A program made the position numbers and the translations under genes. DNA of 64,000 nt, taken from assembly GCA_028023455.1 (NCBI GenBank), contig JAQFVV010006427.1:616001-680000 (forward strand). Direction: 5' to 3'. Shown here piece after piece: positions 40,625 through 51,570 of the stretch. Under the pieces are notes generated by a model that saw nothing but the letters and a program-made list of their open reading frames with translations, was not told the DNA's origin and made no database searches. Numbering within the stretch: the stretch's first letter is position 1; each line of letters opens with the position of its first letter. The DNA comes from Epiperipatus broadwayi (taxonomy: Eukaryota; Onychophora; Udeonychophora; Euonychophora; Peripatidae).

Positions 40625-41088
40625 TAAAATATAGAGAGAATTAAGAAAAGCTAATTAAATGCTATGCATGAAGTGTAATACTGTATATTTATAAAACATG
40701 GACAGTGAGTAAAAAAATTAAAACCAGTTTGGAAATCTTTGAGATGTGGACATTGAGAAGAATAAAAAAAATCAGTTGGATAAATAAAATAAATGAGGTT
40801 TTGAAAAGAGTTAATGAAAGAAGAAGATTGACAGAGAAAATATAGAAAGAGAAACTGAATTGGACATATATTAAGAATAAAGTATTGTTTAATGAAAGAT
40901 GTTTTAGAGAAAATGATGAGTAAAAGCATGAAGAAGGGCTGAAAAAGTTTGACATTGATGGAAAATATAAGAAATGGGAAAAGTTAGTTGGGATTGAAGT
41001 GCTGGGCAATGAAGAAAATGATGTGGGAAAATGGATGAATTGATGATGCAAACTTGTCCATGGGACATAATACTATTGATAATAATTT
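40625..41088 (+). pseudogene. 5'-truncated 3' end of the RTE LINE family
   Basis: Collinear with 21590-22060 of the RTE at 18.8 kb: GCTAATTAAATGCTATGCAT, AAACATGGACAGTGAGTAA, TTTGAGATGTGGACATTGAG, AAAATCAGTTGGATAAATAA, GGTTTTGAAAAGAGTTAATG, and CTTGTCCATGGGACATAATA with ACTATTGATA at the 3' end. The decayed peptide retains text like FEMWTLRRIKKISWINKI. Truncation at the 5' end is typical of LINE insertion. Multiple frame lesions; not functional. The - strand frames at 40651-41051 are shadows. Confidence 0.9.
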
Positions 41089-41935
41089 AAGATGTGGTAC
41101 CCAAGAAAGCATTATACTATCTATTTATTTACTTCTTTTTATTTAATTATTTTTTTATTGTAAGTAAAATATAGTTTTATTTCATTTATATTAACTGACT
41201 TTTGTATTTGTTTATTTCAACATCATCATAATGTTTTGGTAATTTTTCATGGCAGTGTAATATGTTTTATTTATTAAAATCCCTGAAAATTATAATGTAA
41301 TTTATTTCTAGAATTAATTGATTCACAAAGAAGAGTATATTTATTTGAGTTATCATACTATATTACTTTATTACTGATATAATTAGGAAAAGATATGCAT
41401 ACATATAATGAAAATGTTTATTTACATAAATCTAGTTATTTATTTAATGTAGTTAGTTTAATCCATGTTTAAAGATTATATGTACATATAGTTATTAATA
41501 TAGATGAATACAATAACATTCCCTTGATGTCTAATTATATGCTAATGGATGGATTTGTTACTTACTTAGAGGCTCTTCCCCTCTTACTCTTCTTCTCTCT
41601 CCTGTATTGATGATTATATAATTTTTGCCCCAATGTGTTGCCTATTTTGGTAATCATCCCACATATCAGTTACAATACATATGCAAATAATCAAAGTATT
41701 TTTACTGTATGCATATCCGTAAATAAAAGAAATATATGTTTAAGGCAGAATCTTTATTCTAGATATGGCAAATAAATTATAACGTACATATTATTATATT
41801 CCTCGCAAACAAATCTTAGTAATCAGTGGAAACATTTAACTTCTTTCAGCTTATAAAAATGCATATTAAAAATGTTAATTATATTTGACTGAATTTATTG
41901 TTTCTATTAGTTATTGCAGTTAATCAAATTTAAAA
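41089..41935. other. AT-rich spacer
   Basis: No gene or defined repeat is visible. Confidence 0.5.
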
Positions 41936-41939
41936 AATA

Positions 41940-42660
41940 TATAATTTTGTAAAGAAATATTTGTATGCATTAGGAACAACAAGTAACTCCTGATTTATTA
42001 ATCAAAATTATTAAACAAAGCAAAACTCTCCATACAGTATTTCAAAATTATTAAAAGAAATTAAAATATTTTTTTTTAAAAAGAATATAAAATGCATAGT
42101 ACAAGCACTTTTAAATTTTTTCTTATGGATATTTTTTAGTTTAAAATGTTTAAAAAAAGAGTTTCTCTCTTGCTAAAACTCTAGGAAATGTATTTCTTCG
42201 GTTTTAGTTTCATTTGACATTTTCATTGATTATAAATAATTGTAACCTTTATTTCTAATGCATATATATATATATAGGCTCAAATTTGTTGTTAGAATTA
42301 TGGGTAAAAGCATTGGATTTTTAAATTATTATTATCAAAGCAGTTTTTCTATTTTGGACATAAACAATCCATTCTGCGACATCTTTTTTTTTTTTTTTAA
42401 TAGTAACATGAAGTTGAAATGAGGAACGATTTGTAATATTTCATCCTGAAAGTGCCTTATGGACAAATTCAAAAACAAATCAATAAGACGAAAATTCTAA
42501 AATCGTTGTCAAAACAACAACCTTGATATTATAAAGTTTGGTAAATAATCAATTAATTTTTATTAAAATTTTATAGAATTGTCGTTTAAAATATTTTTAT
42601 TGTTATAATTTTAAAATGCAACTAAATTTCAAATGTTTTATTTATTCTTTCTTAAAAATG
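41940..42660 (+). repeat. Long interspersed repeat, copy 1 left part
   Basis: Collinear with about 53900-54700: ATTAGGAAC/TA(A)CAAG or AGCAA-type start, TTAATCAAAATTATTAAA, CATTGG(A/G)TTTTTAAATTATTA, GCAGTTTTT, AATCCATTCTGC, and ATCAATAA near the end. The match resumes at about 45320 after the Penelope-containing insert. Identity is moderate (perhaps 65-75% by eye). No protein is recognisable; it may be part of an unknown transposable element. Confidence 0.65.
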
Positions 42661-43005
42661 GACATCTTAGTGGACCAAGACTTGTAAAAAAACACCCCCC
42701 CCCTCTCAGCAATATTTCCAGGCTTGACTCCATTTTCCTTTCTTGATAATTTTTAATGTTTTAATGTATGTATAGATTTCTGATTTTTATCTAGTAAATG
42801 AAATAAAAATTAGGCTAAAGTTTATTGCCCAAAGTAAGTGCTGCTGTCATAGATAAATTACGTGGGCAGATTATAAATTGGAGTTTGATTGTAGCTGTAT
42901 AATAACTATTTTAGTTAGAATGTCCAGATTTGTATGGATTTAAAGATCAATTACTCTACTAAAAGTTTGATTAAAATACTAGTTTTTTACTTCACCTTTG
43001 ATTAG

Positions 43006-43195
43006 TAAATAGTTTAGATTGCGCTTTACGCAAAAAAGTAAAACTTGTCTCAATCTTATTATAAATTATATGGTTTAGCGCTTTCAGAGACCTTGTGTCT
43101 CCATAATCATAGTCTACGTTTAACTGAAGTTTAGTTTTGGTTTATGTAAAATTTTATGCAAATTTTATAACGACCATTTTTTGGAGATTGCAATC
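43006..43195 (+). repeat. Left inverted terminal repeat of the Penelope-like element
   Basis: Reverse-complement partner of 44826-45018. On the - strand it contains the hammerhead-like block (43114-43072) with TGATTA, the hairpin GGAGAC-ACAAG-GTCTCT, GAAA and the palindrome AGCGCT. Here stem I is broken (GACT opposite AACC). Confidence 0.9.
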
Positions 43196-43231
43196 CAACA
43201 CAAACCACTGAAGCGGAACATGGACGAATGA

Positions 43232-44812
43232 AGCACTAAAATTAAAAGCACGAAAAAGTTTCCCACAGACAACAGTATCACTTGTATTAAAGAAGATAAA
43301 GGGAATAGATTCGTTCTAATAAACAGAGGAGATTATTTAAATAAAATTAATAATCGGATTGGCAATTTGAAATTTGAAGAAATAGCCAATTTTAATAATA
43401 AAGTAAATAAAGAGAAATTTATAGCATCTATACTTCGCAAAAATTGCAACAAGGCCTTTTCAAAGGCCCATTATTTTCATATATATCCATCTGCATCTAC
43501 GCTCCCAAGAATCTTCGCTAACATTAAGTTACATAAACCTAATGCGCTGTTAAGATTGATGATAGATTTCGGCGGAGCACATTACGTCAGTACTGTAAAA
43601 ATGATAAATCAATGGCCCCTCAAAAGAATAGTTTTTGGCACACATGCGATTAACTCATCATTTGAATTCATTAATAAAATTAAACAAGCCAGAATCAAAC
43701 CCGAATTTAGTATGGCATCACTGGATGTAACAGAGCTATATGGGTCAATTAACCATAAAAGCTCGATAGTTATTATTATAGCTGAACTCACAAATAATAA
43801 TTGACCAAAAGAGCAGCTGAATTTCATCGTAGAATTTTTGAAATGGATGGATCAAAATATTGTGGCCACATTTAATGGTAAATGGTTTAAAACGAATTAC
43901 AGATGGCCAATGGGCCTCCCAATAAGTGGGATAATATCTAGTATTTTCCTCAATCATTTTGAAAGGCAAAAACTGACTAAATACTATAAAATTGAACCAA
44001 ACTTAATATATACACGCTATGTCGATAATGGATATTTAAAAAGAGCTACAAACACAAACCTCATTAACAATTAACCTCATACATGAAACCTTCAGCACAA
44101 TGTTAATTATCTAGATATTCAAGTTCATAGAGATCCACACCAGCTTACATATGCTATGATAGTTAAACCACTAGAAATTTGAGGATTTATACATCCAAAC
44201 TCGAACTCACCCAACTAACATAAATTGTCTGGACTCTCTTTCTTCCTGCACAGAAATCATAGACTGTGTAAATTTGAAGCTGACTGAAAAATGAACCTCA
44301 CAAATTATATTAAAGATCTATAAAAGGTTGGATTTTCACACAATATTATCTATAAAAAGATCAGGCAATTTCAAACTAAATTACAAACTGACATGGTCAA
44401 AAACAATAAACCCAGAATAATGCTACCGTATATACCATCAATTGCTAGAAAATATAAAATTTTTGCTGAGTCCTTCGAACTAGGATTCCACACCCCACCA
44501 TCAACAAACAGAATAATAAACAATACCAAAGACAAAATACCTTCTGATCAAATAGCTCAAGCAGTTTATAAGATTTCATGCTCAACCAATAGATGTAGAG
44601 TGGCATACTATGTTGAAACCCATGCCAACATTACAACAAGAACATCTCAACATCATTATTTGTACAGGAAAGCTATAAATAACAATGAAAATAAATCCAT
44701 ATTCTTTGAGCACCAAAACCCACTATGGCGAAAGCACTATGCACATAATGCAATGATACAAAATGAAGAATTAAAGAGGCATGCTTTATTGCAAATGACA
44801 ATTGTGCAATAA
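43232..44812 (+). pseudogene. Penelope-like reverse transcriptase and GIY-YIG endonuclease, decayed
   Basis: Recognisable peptide stays in one frame for the whole 1.58 kb, with seven in-frame stops (43802, 44072, 44084, 44180, 44216, 44285, 44321). Order: EDKGNRFVLINRGDYLNKI, the RT entry motif (normally ADKG); PRIFANIKLHKPNALLRLMI; motif A SLDVTELYGSINH; motif B WPMGLPISGIISSIFLNHFE; motif C as YTRYVDNGY, where the second catalytic Asp is Asn; NYLDIQVHRDP; a linker with HK; then the endonuclease portion with KDKIPSDQIAQAVYKISC, YYVETHANITTRTSQH (family YIG altered to YYV) and FEHQNP. The usual N-terminal part is missing, so the copy is 5'-truncated. It would have encoded reverse transcription and target nicking, and is now inactive. 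Confidence 0.9.
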
Positions 44813-44825
44813 ACCGGAAAGAATC

Positions 44826-45018
44826 GTGCTTTGCAATCTCCAAAAAAAAATGGTCGTATTAAAATTTGCATAAAATTTTACATAAACCAAAACTAAACTT
44901 CAGTTAAAAGTAGGCTATGATTATGGAGACACAAGGTCTCTGAAAGCGCTAAGCCATATAACTTGTAATAAGATTGAGACAAGCTTCACTTTTTTGCATA
45001 AAGTGCAATCTAAACTAT
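44826..45018 (-). repeat. Right inverted terminal repeat of the Penelope-like element
   Basis: Inverted copy of 43006-43195. Starts GCAATCTCCAAAAAAAAATG and ends near CAATCTAAACTATTAAAAG. Contains the better-preserved hammerhead-like fold on the + strand (44913-44955). Confidence 0.9.
44913..44955 (+). ncRNA. Hammerhead-ribozyme-like fold, damaged core
   Basis: Seen: stem I GGCT (44913-44916) with AGCC (44952-44955); core ATGATTA (44917-44923), against CTGATGA in hammerheads; stem II GGAGAC/GTCTCT (44925-44930, 44936-44941) with loop ACAAG; GAAA (44942-44945); short palindromic stem III GCGC; then T-A before stem I, the expected cleavage context. Known: hammerhead motifs with very short stem III are described in Penelope-like element terminal repeats. 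Inferred: this is a relic, because two core bases (C3 and the general-acid position G8) differ. Both repeat arms carry the same core. Confidence 0.55.
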
Positions 45019-45319
45019 TAAAAGTTTGGTTAGTACAGTAATAATATAGGTTCAATGAGAAAACTCATAATAGTTCATAATGCTTTATCTGTTTAAAAGC
45101 AGAATGCACTTCACCTGGCAACATGGAAAAATAATGGAAAGATTTGTCAGAAAATGTTAGAAGCAGAATCAAACAACAAACAACATTCAAAAGAACTTTG
45201 AGAGAGCATGTTTAGACCAAAATCTGTAACTCTAATTCCTATCCACACAACATTATTTATAAGCAAGTAGTTGACATTATATCAATGAGTATAACTGACT
45301 TGTATATTTTTAAATCTAA

Positions 45320-45608
45320 AGTTAAACTTTAAACAAAAGCAATAAATAAAAAAAAATCATGTTTTATCTCAACTCCTATTTCCTCTTCTTTTTTGCACTT
45401 AAGGTTTTAAAAAATGCTATAATTTTAATTACTTTCATAACAAATTTTAAAAGAGATTTTGCTATTTTACAAAAAAAAAAAATTTAAAGTTTACACACCT
45501 TATGTTATTACCATATTTATATGTCAATCTTTTATTTTAATTACTAAAATATATTTGAAATTTCTGGCATCAATAAGTGATATTATGGGATATAAGACAG
45601 GAGTGACA

Positions 45609-45639
<31 letters not shown>

Positions 45640-45658
45640 ATTTACAATATATAACCAG

Positions 45659-45691
<33 letters not shown>

Positions 45692-46130
45692 ATAACCAGC
45701 TACACATGCCTTCAGATTAACAATAAATATTTTATTAACCATAGTCACAGCACATTATGAACAGTAGAGGGATTAACCAAAAATGCAGCAATATACAACT
45801 AAATAAAAAAATCTACCATGCACATATAAATTGTGCCTATAACTATAGTCTATAAAATAATTATTGATGGCCTGTAGACATGCATAAATGAGTGTATTGG
45901 TTTTATTAGTTTCACACATATATATTTTATTTTCAACCGTAAATGTTTTTAAAATATATATATATATATATAAATTACGGTTGAAAATGTTTTTAAAATA
46001 TATATATATATTAATCTTATAGTATCACTGCAATTATATAATATAATTAAAAAACTATAAAATTTTTATTGGCTTTATTGTTTATAGTCAAGAAAACATA
46101 CTCATTGCTATCATTAGTTGAATTGTAGCA
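45320..46130 (+). repeat. Long interspersed repeat, copy 1 right part
   Basis: Collinear with 54730-55000 and 55980-56150: CATCAATAAGTGATATTATG (compare CATCAATAAGTGATAATATG), and ATTATTGATGGCCTGTAGAC plus ATGCATAAAT (compare TTATTGGTGTCCAGTAGATA plus TGCATAATT). It contains (TA)n blocks at 45609-45632 and 45660-45686. Together with 41940-42660 it forms one ancestral copy. Confidence 0.6.
45640..46010. repeat. Local duplications around (TA)n
   Basis: ATATAACCAGCT occurs at about 45648 and 45690, on either side of a (TA)n run. AAATGTTTTTAAAATATATA occurs at about 45941 and 45987, with an inverted pair TCAACCGTAA/TTACGGTTGA between. Confidence 0.8.
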
Positions 46131-48688
46131 TATTATATAATCAACATGAAGTTTAAACGTCTCTCATATTAATACTTAAGAGAAAATATAAATTTATAAA
46201 GCATTTAAAAATGACTTCCCAAGCAGATTTTATTATTAGCACTTATATAAAAATATTTATGCTTATATTTTTGTCATTATTTTTATTAAGGAACAAAGCT
46301 AATAAATTCTATAAAAAACAGAGGTGCTCACACACATAAAACAAATAATTCAATACAGAAATATAAAATACAGTAATAAATCTGACTTTACAACACTAAA
46401 ATATTTTAAAGTAACACAATTATATTTCAGGTTATATTTTTATTTAAAATCATTAAAAACCAGTCAACACTTAGACAATCCTAATATCAATAACAATCAA
46501 TCATTTCAAACTGTTGTCAATGAAACCTTCCTTTAACAATAAAGGTGGAATTCCTCATACATTTATTTATGAGAAATCACTCCCATCATTATTTATGGTC
46601 CGATATATTTATATGGACATTAAAGATTGCAACTTGACCACAGAAATTGATATTATTGATACAAAGAAATTTAAACAAACCTCATTAAACACATAAATGT
46701 AATCTATCTTGAATGTAGACTCATAAATAGTCAATTATACCATTTCAAACTGCAACTATAAATTTAAATTGCACCCAAAGTATTACTTAAATAATAATTG
46801 TAATAATGCTCAAGGCTAATGGGTTTTATAGTAATCATTAAAAACCAGTCATCCCAAAATCAATAAAAGTCAACCATTTCAAACTGTTATCAAGATAACC
46901 TTCTAACAATAAAGTGTAGAACAAAGAGTTATTATATTTTATATTTTTGTGTACATCTGTGTAAGATTACATGTTTAAATTAAGTAAAATTAATTTGAAT
47001 TAGTTTAGTTTGCTAGGATATTTATTAAATAATATTATTTATTAACATGCCAATTTAAGTTTAATTGAAGTAAATATCTGAGACTATTATAAGTTTATGA
47101 TTTATTTATTATAAATAAATAAATGAAATATTATTTTTAAATCTGAAAGTAAAAATGAAGCAATTGAAAGAGCTTCAAATTATTATTTTATTTCTCTTCA
47201 TTTTTGAACAGGTGTTTATAAAAAATTACCATGTTGATTTAAAAGTCATAGTATTTATCATATGCCTGGTAATGAGATTGACAACCTTGCAAATTTTCCT
47301 GGAAAAATAAGAAAACCAAGTGCATAATGGAAAATATTTTGTAATCCAGACTTCAGTTGATCAACTGGTATAAATGCAGAACTTTGGAAAATCCAGTCAC
47401 TCTTCAACAAATGTAATTTTTAATCAAAAATTAGGCAAATTTTACATTTAAATAGCCATTTTTGTTTGCCTTCAATATCATGATTGTCTATGCTAACCCA
47501 TTTCTGGTATTTTGCCTTTTCTGTAAAAAATGACTTCTCATTGTACTAAGGAAAGAATAAACCACAAAAAATAAACCAGAAACTGTCATTAATTAATTAT
47601 TATTTTAAAAAATCCCAATTATTGCAGTCAACTGTAAATGAAAAATGGATAAATTGATTCATGGAATGCTGTCTAATAACTTCAAATTAAACTTCTGGAT
47701 TTCTTCAATTGGAAGTAATAGTAAATACTTTATATAATTGAAAAATTATGTTTATCAATTTCAAATAAGTTGCTTATATTCTCAAAACATTGTAAAATAA
47801 TTTTTCTCTTCAAAAATGTATATATTATATCTCAGTATTGTGAATTTACCTCATCTGTAATTATGGAAGAAAAAACTTTAAATAATAATTTTTCAATTCA
47901 AATATGCCACCATAAATTTCATCTCTTGGAAAAATGCTGAACTTTAATTCAAAAATTAATAAAAATCATTCTGTTTTTGGATAATAACTTATTTGCTTAA
48001 TCATATATACAATCAGAACTATTTAACAACATAGATTAAAGATCTATAAACAAATGGATAAGATATTTCAAATGAAAGAAATACTAGATACTAATCTTTT
48101 GGATAAAATTATAACATCTTTTTAATTGAATTAATTTGCTTCATATAATAAACTACAATTTGTCTCAGACACTTATGGAAATAATAGATTATGAACACTA
48201 AATATTTAAATTCCATTAATAGATTATGGATTATGCGTACTAATATTAAGGATGACAAATATTGAAATTTAGAAACAAGCCTTTAAATGGATTAACATTT
48301 TAATTATAACTTATTTGGAATTACCAAATATGTCAAATGGAATTTATTAAACTTTTATTGCATTCCACAAAGGATTACATTACAAATGGAATTAATTGTG
48401 TTTTATGTTCTCCTGAATACTAATATTTTAAAAGTATTTGTGAATTCTCAAGAACATTGGAACATTGCCACATATAAATATTTTTTGGAATAAATTTCTA
48501 AATCATTACAAATGCTGGAGTATAAACTGATGGATTATTTAATGAACATTATTATAATTGTTTCTTTCTCTGTTAGTAAATATTATTATTAATGTAATAG
48601 AGTAATATAATAGTTCTTCAGATATTATTATATGAATGCACAGATAATATGTTTTTGTTAATTTTATTATTGATGATATTAAATATGA
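46131..48688. other. AT-rich spacer with one direct repeat
   Basis: CATTAAAAACCAGTCA followed by a similar 80-bp block (ending TTTCAAACTGTT, AACCTTC and AACAATAAAG) occurs at about 46451-46548 and again at about 46838-46922. Frames at 46324-46696 lack motifs. The rest is AT-rich spacer. Confidence 0.6.
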
Positions 48689-48689
48689 G

Positions 48690-51570
48690 TAAATGTAATT
48701 CCATTCAGTTTAGGTTGTATAATGAAATTAATGCTAGCAGAGCCTCCCCTACTATTCTTTTGGGAGACTTTAACACCACATACAATGACTTCAACAAGAT
48801 ATTTTTGCATCTAATAAATCACAGATTAATGTGTGGAGAGGGCTTCTTCCTCCCAAAGCCTACTCTTTCTATACTAAAACTAAAAAGTTTCTGATTGATC
48901 TGGTTTACCACACCCCAGACCTCCATTTCAACCTTCATGCAGCCTTAGCCCCTGTTGCTTTCTCTGATCATATGGCTCTGGTCTTACAACTTATACCTAT
49001 CTCAATCCCTACACCTATTGATGGACCTGGAAAAACCATGACATGATTACCCAATCAAACATGACCAAAGCGATAGTGTCTGAGGCATACATCTTTTTCC
49101 AGAAAATAAACATCCTTTCCCTTCCTGCTGAGGAGGGCTGGTTTTACTTCATTGGAATACTACAGTACATATTAAATCACCACACCAGGAAAATCAAAGG
49201 ACCAAATGGCCTTCTAAATGACCTAACAGACATTAATATACAACTTCAAGCATCACAGCAAAATTTTCACAAATACAGAAAAAATTATCTTCCTTAAAAA
49301 TCTCTACAAAATCAAGCAAAAATCCCTTGCAGAATATATATCCATCAGAAGAGCCAAATGTTTCTTAGCACAACAACACTGCTGGATGAGAGACTACCTC
49401 AGATGGGCACTGGGGTACAATAAAAAACAAATCACTCCCTTATCCATTAATACTAATGGTATGAATCTCATTGGCTTTCCAATGATGCAGCACATCAGCA
49501 AACAATTCTGCCAATTAATGCAAAAAGATGGAGCTCCTCTAGTAAACAGCTGGTTGGATGCTGGTCACCCCAGTGAACATGGCATCACAGAAATCCAAAT
49601 CAAAAAGAAGATAACATCACTCCCTGACAGCATTCATCCTGGTCTTCACAGCATCCCAAATTTCCTTCTTAAACACCTCAGTCAATTCACTGTTCCAATT
49701 ATTAAAAAAAATGATTGATCACCTAGCCTCTGGCAACAGAAACATAACAGATATTTATCCAGTGGCACTCATGCCTTTTATTAAAAAAGCAAAACCACTA
49801 AATGACATTAACAGTATCCGGCCAATTTCCATGACCCCATTGCTTATCAAGATTATTGAGTCAGTCATTAAAGACCAAATCCAAACTCAAATTCTTAGCC
49901 ATATCTCACCAAACCAATACAGAAAAAGGGATCATCAACCTCACATGCTATGTCCAATGTAACTGCACTGTTCAATTATATCAGAGTACATCATAAATCC
50001 AAACCTATTGCTGTCCAACTGGATGTTGCAGCAGCATTTGAATCAGTACAGATCAACACCCTCCTGGATATTCTGGTGGAATGCGACATTCCAGCTGTGA
50101 TTGTTCAGATTTTCAGCAATCTGCTCAACAACAGAGAGATTTTTCTTTCTCTTGATGGCAAGATCACTCCAGGTTTCAAGCCATACAAGTTGATCCCTCA
50201 AGGATCTCCACTCAGTGCCCTTTTTTCACAGCATACATCAAGCCTCTTCTGATGCATATAGAAAAAAACCTCCCTGGAATATTTCTTCCGTCTCTCAATA
50301 AAGACTTCAATGTATTTGCATACATAGATGACATCATGGTTGTGCTTCCCACCATTAAATACCTTCTCCATCTCATGAACATCTTAAACAGAAATACAGT
50401 GAAACTTGGCCTACAAATAAATTTTAACAAATCTTCCATCTGGAAGATAATGTCTGGTAAACAAATTAACTCCCCCTTTTCTGCTAAACCCCAAAGATAC
50501 CTAGGTTTCCTAATCTTCAAACCTCCAACTGCAATGGCAAGAGAGATTCAAGATGCAATCCTCTAATCAACTGAAGCCATCACCACTTCACTCTCTAGAG
50601 TATATCTTTCATTATATGGAAAGGTTAGCCTCCTCAACATGTTCATAATGCCAAAAATCTCATATTATCTTCCATTCATTAAAATGTCTAAACAGTTTCA
50701 AAATAAAATTAACCGATTATGCACCAAACTTCTCTGGAGAGGAAGGACAGTTGCTATTAGCTTGCAAGGTATCCAACAACCACACAGGTTCAATGGACTG
50801 TCATTCCACTCAATACAGGCAATCATTTTACAAAAAAACCACAACACTCTACATAATCTGATCCTCTCCTGCGGATACTCCAACATTATTAAAAAAATTA
50901 CACCAACTGATCATTCTCCACCCTTTTCCAGTTCATGGATAGCATTGCTAATAGACCACCTACAACTCTATAACCCGATGATGTCCTCTAACCTTAACCA
51001 AAAAATCACCTTATGGAAAGCATACAATCTAATCAACTATAATCAACAACCCATTAAAACCAGCCTAAAAGTAACCAACCAAAGACTCATTACACGCTTC
51101 AAAAGATGGTGTCTGGAACCCAAATTCCTGGACTTCAACATTAAAATTAATCTTGATGTGATTCCCACAAATTGGTTTCTTTATCACTGAAGAGGTTTTA
51201 CTAGCATTGCCCCTATATGTGGTTTGTGTGCTTGTGAAGATGAAACCATAGACCATATTATACACCGATGTCCAAGACTTAAAATACTGAAAGATATAAT
51301 CATAATCAATTCTAACATAAGATCTGAAATGATTTTTTCACTTGAAAATGCCATTCATAATGGAAATTTTTCAATAATAAGGCTTTCTATCTTTGTCCTT
51401 GATTCCATATGGATAGTGAGATGCAAAACTCTCATGGAATTACCCCCACCACAAATCATACCATTGTTTTACCAGACTCTCTAAAAAATCAAGAAACGTG
51501 ATCAGCTCCTTGCCTCCAGTAAAGTATTTGATGACACCTGGTCTTTAACCGTTCTATCCTTTTCCTGATT
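48690..51570 (+). pseudogene. 5'-truncated endonuclease-type LINE, L1/Tx1-like
   Basis: A LINE polyprotein read through changing frames. Endonuclease end: SPTILLGDFNTTYND (48751 on; Asp and Asn of GDFN), FLIDLVYHTPDLH, and AFSDHMALVLQL with the catalytic His. Linker to 49700. Reverse transcriptase: INSIRPISMTPLLIKIIES, motif A AVQLDVAAAFESV, motif B LIPQGSPLSALFS, motif C FAYIDDIMVV with both Asp present, LGLQINFNKSSIW, YLGFLIF. C-terminal: KLLWRGRTVAISLQGIQQPH, NGLSFHSI, and a CCHC-like knuckle GLCACEDETIDHIIHRCP preceded by Cys. About six frameshifts (near 48840, 49030, 49300, 49705, 49950, 50235) and nonsense codons at 50564 and 51188. Less AT-rich than the surroundings. The WRG and GL.F motifs favour an L1/Tx1-like clade, but I am not sure of it. 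Confidence 0.88.

Larger units (their letters stand above)
43006..45018 (+). mobile_element. Penelope-like element with inverted terminal repeats
   Basis: About 2.0 kb. Left arm 43006-43195 and right arm 44826-45018 are inverted copies (about 90% identical), sharing for example GTTTAGATTGC, CTTTCAGAGACCTTGTGTCT, AACTGAAGTTTAGTTTTGGT and TTTTATGCAAATTTTA. Between them lies one coding region with Penelope-type reverse transcriptase and GIY-YIG remnants. Inverted, partly duplicated terminal repeats are a known configuration of Penelope-like elements. Imperfect direct repeats (AAAAGTTTGATTAAAATACT at about 42960, AAAAGTTTGGTTAGTACAGT at about 45019) lie just outside the arms and might relate to the target site. 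The element splits a longer interspersed repeat. Confidence 0.9.

Noticed and set aside
43609-43969. Two - strand frames (43609-43827 and 43745-43969) overlapping the Penelope-like element
   Set aside because: They overlap the well-supported + strand reverse transcriptase motifs and have no features of their own.
50212-50520. 102-codon - strand frame
   Set aside because: Antisense shadow of the L1/Tx1-like reverse transcriptase region holding the YIDD motif.
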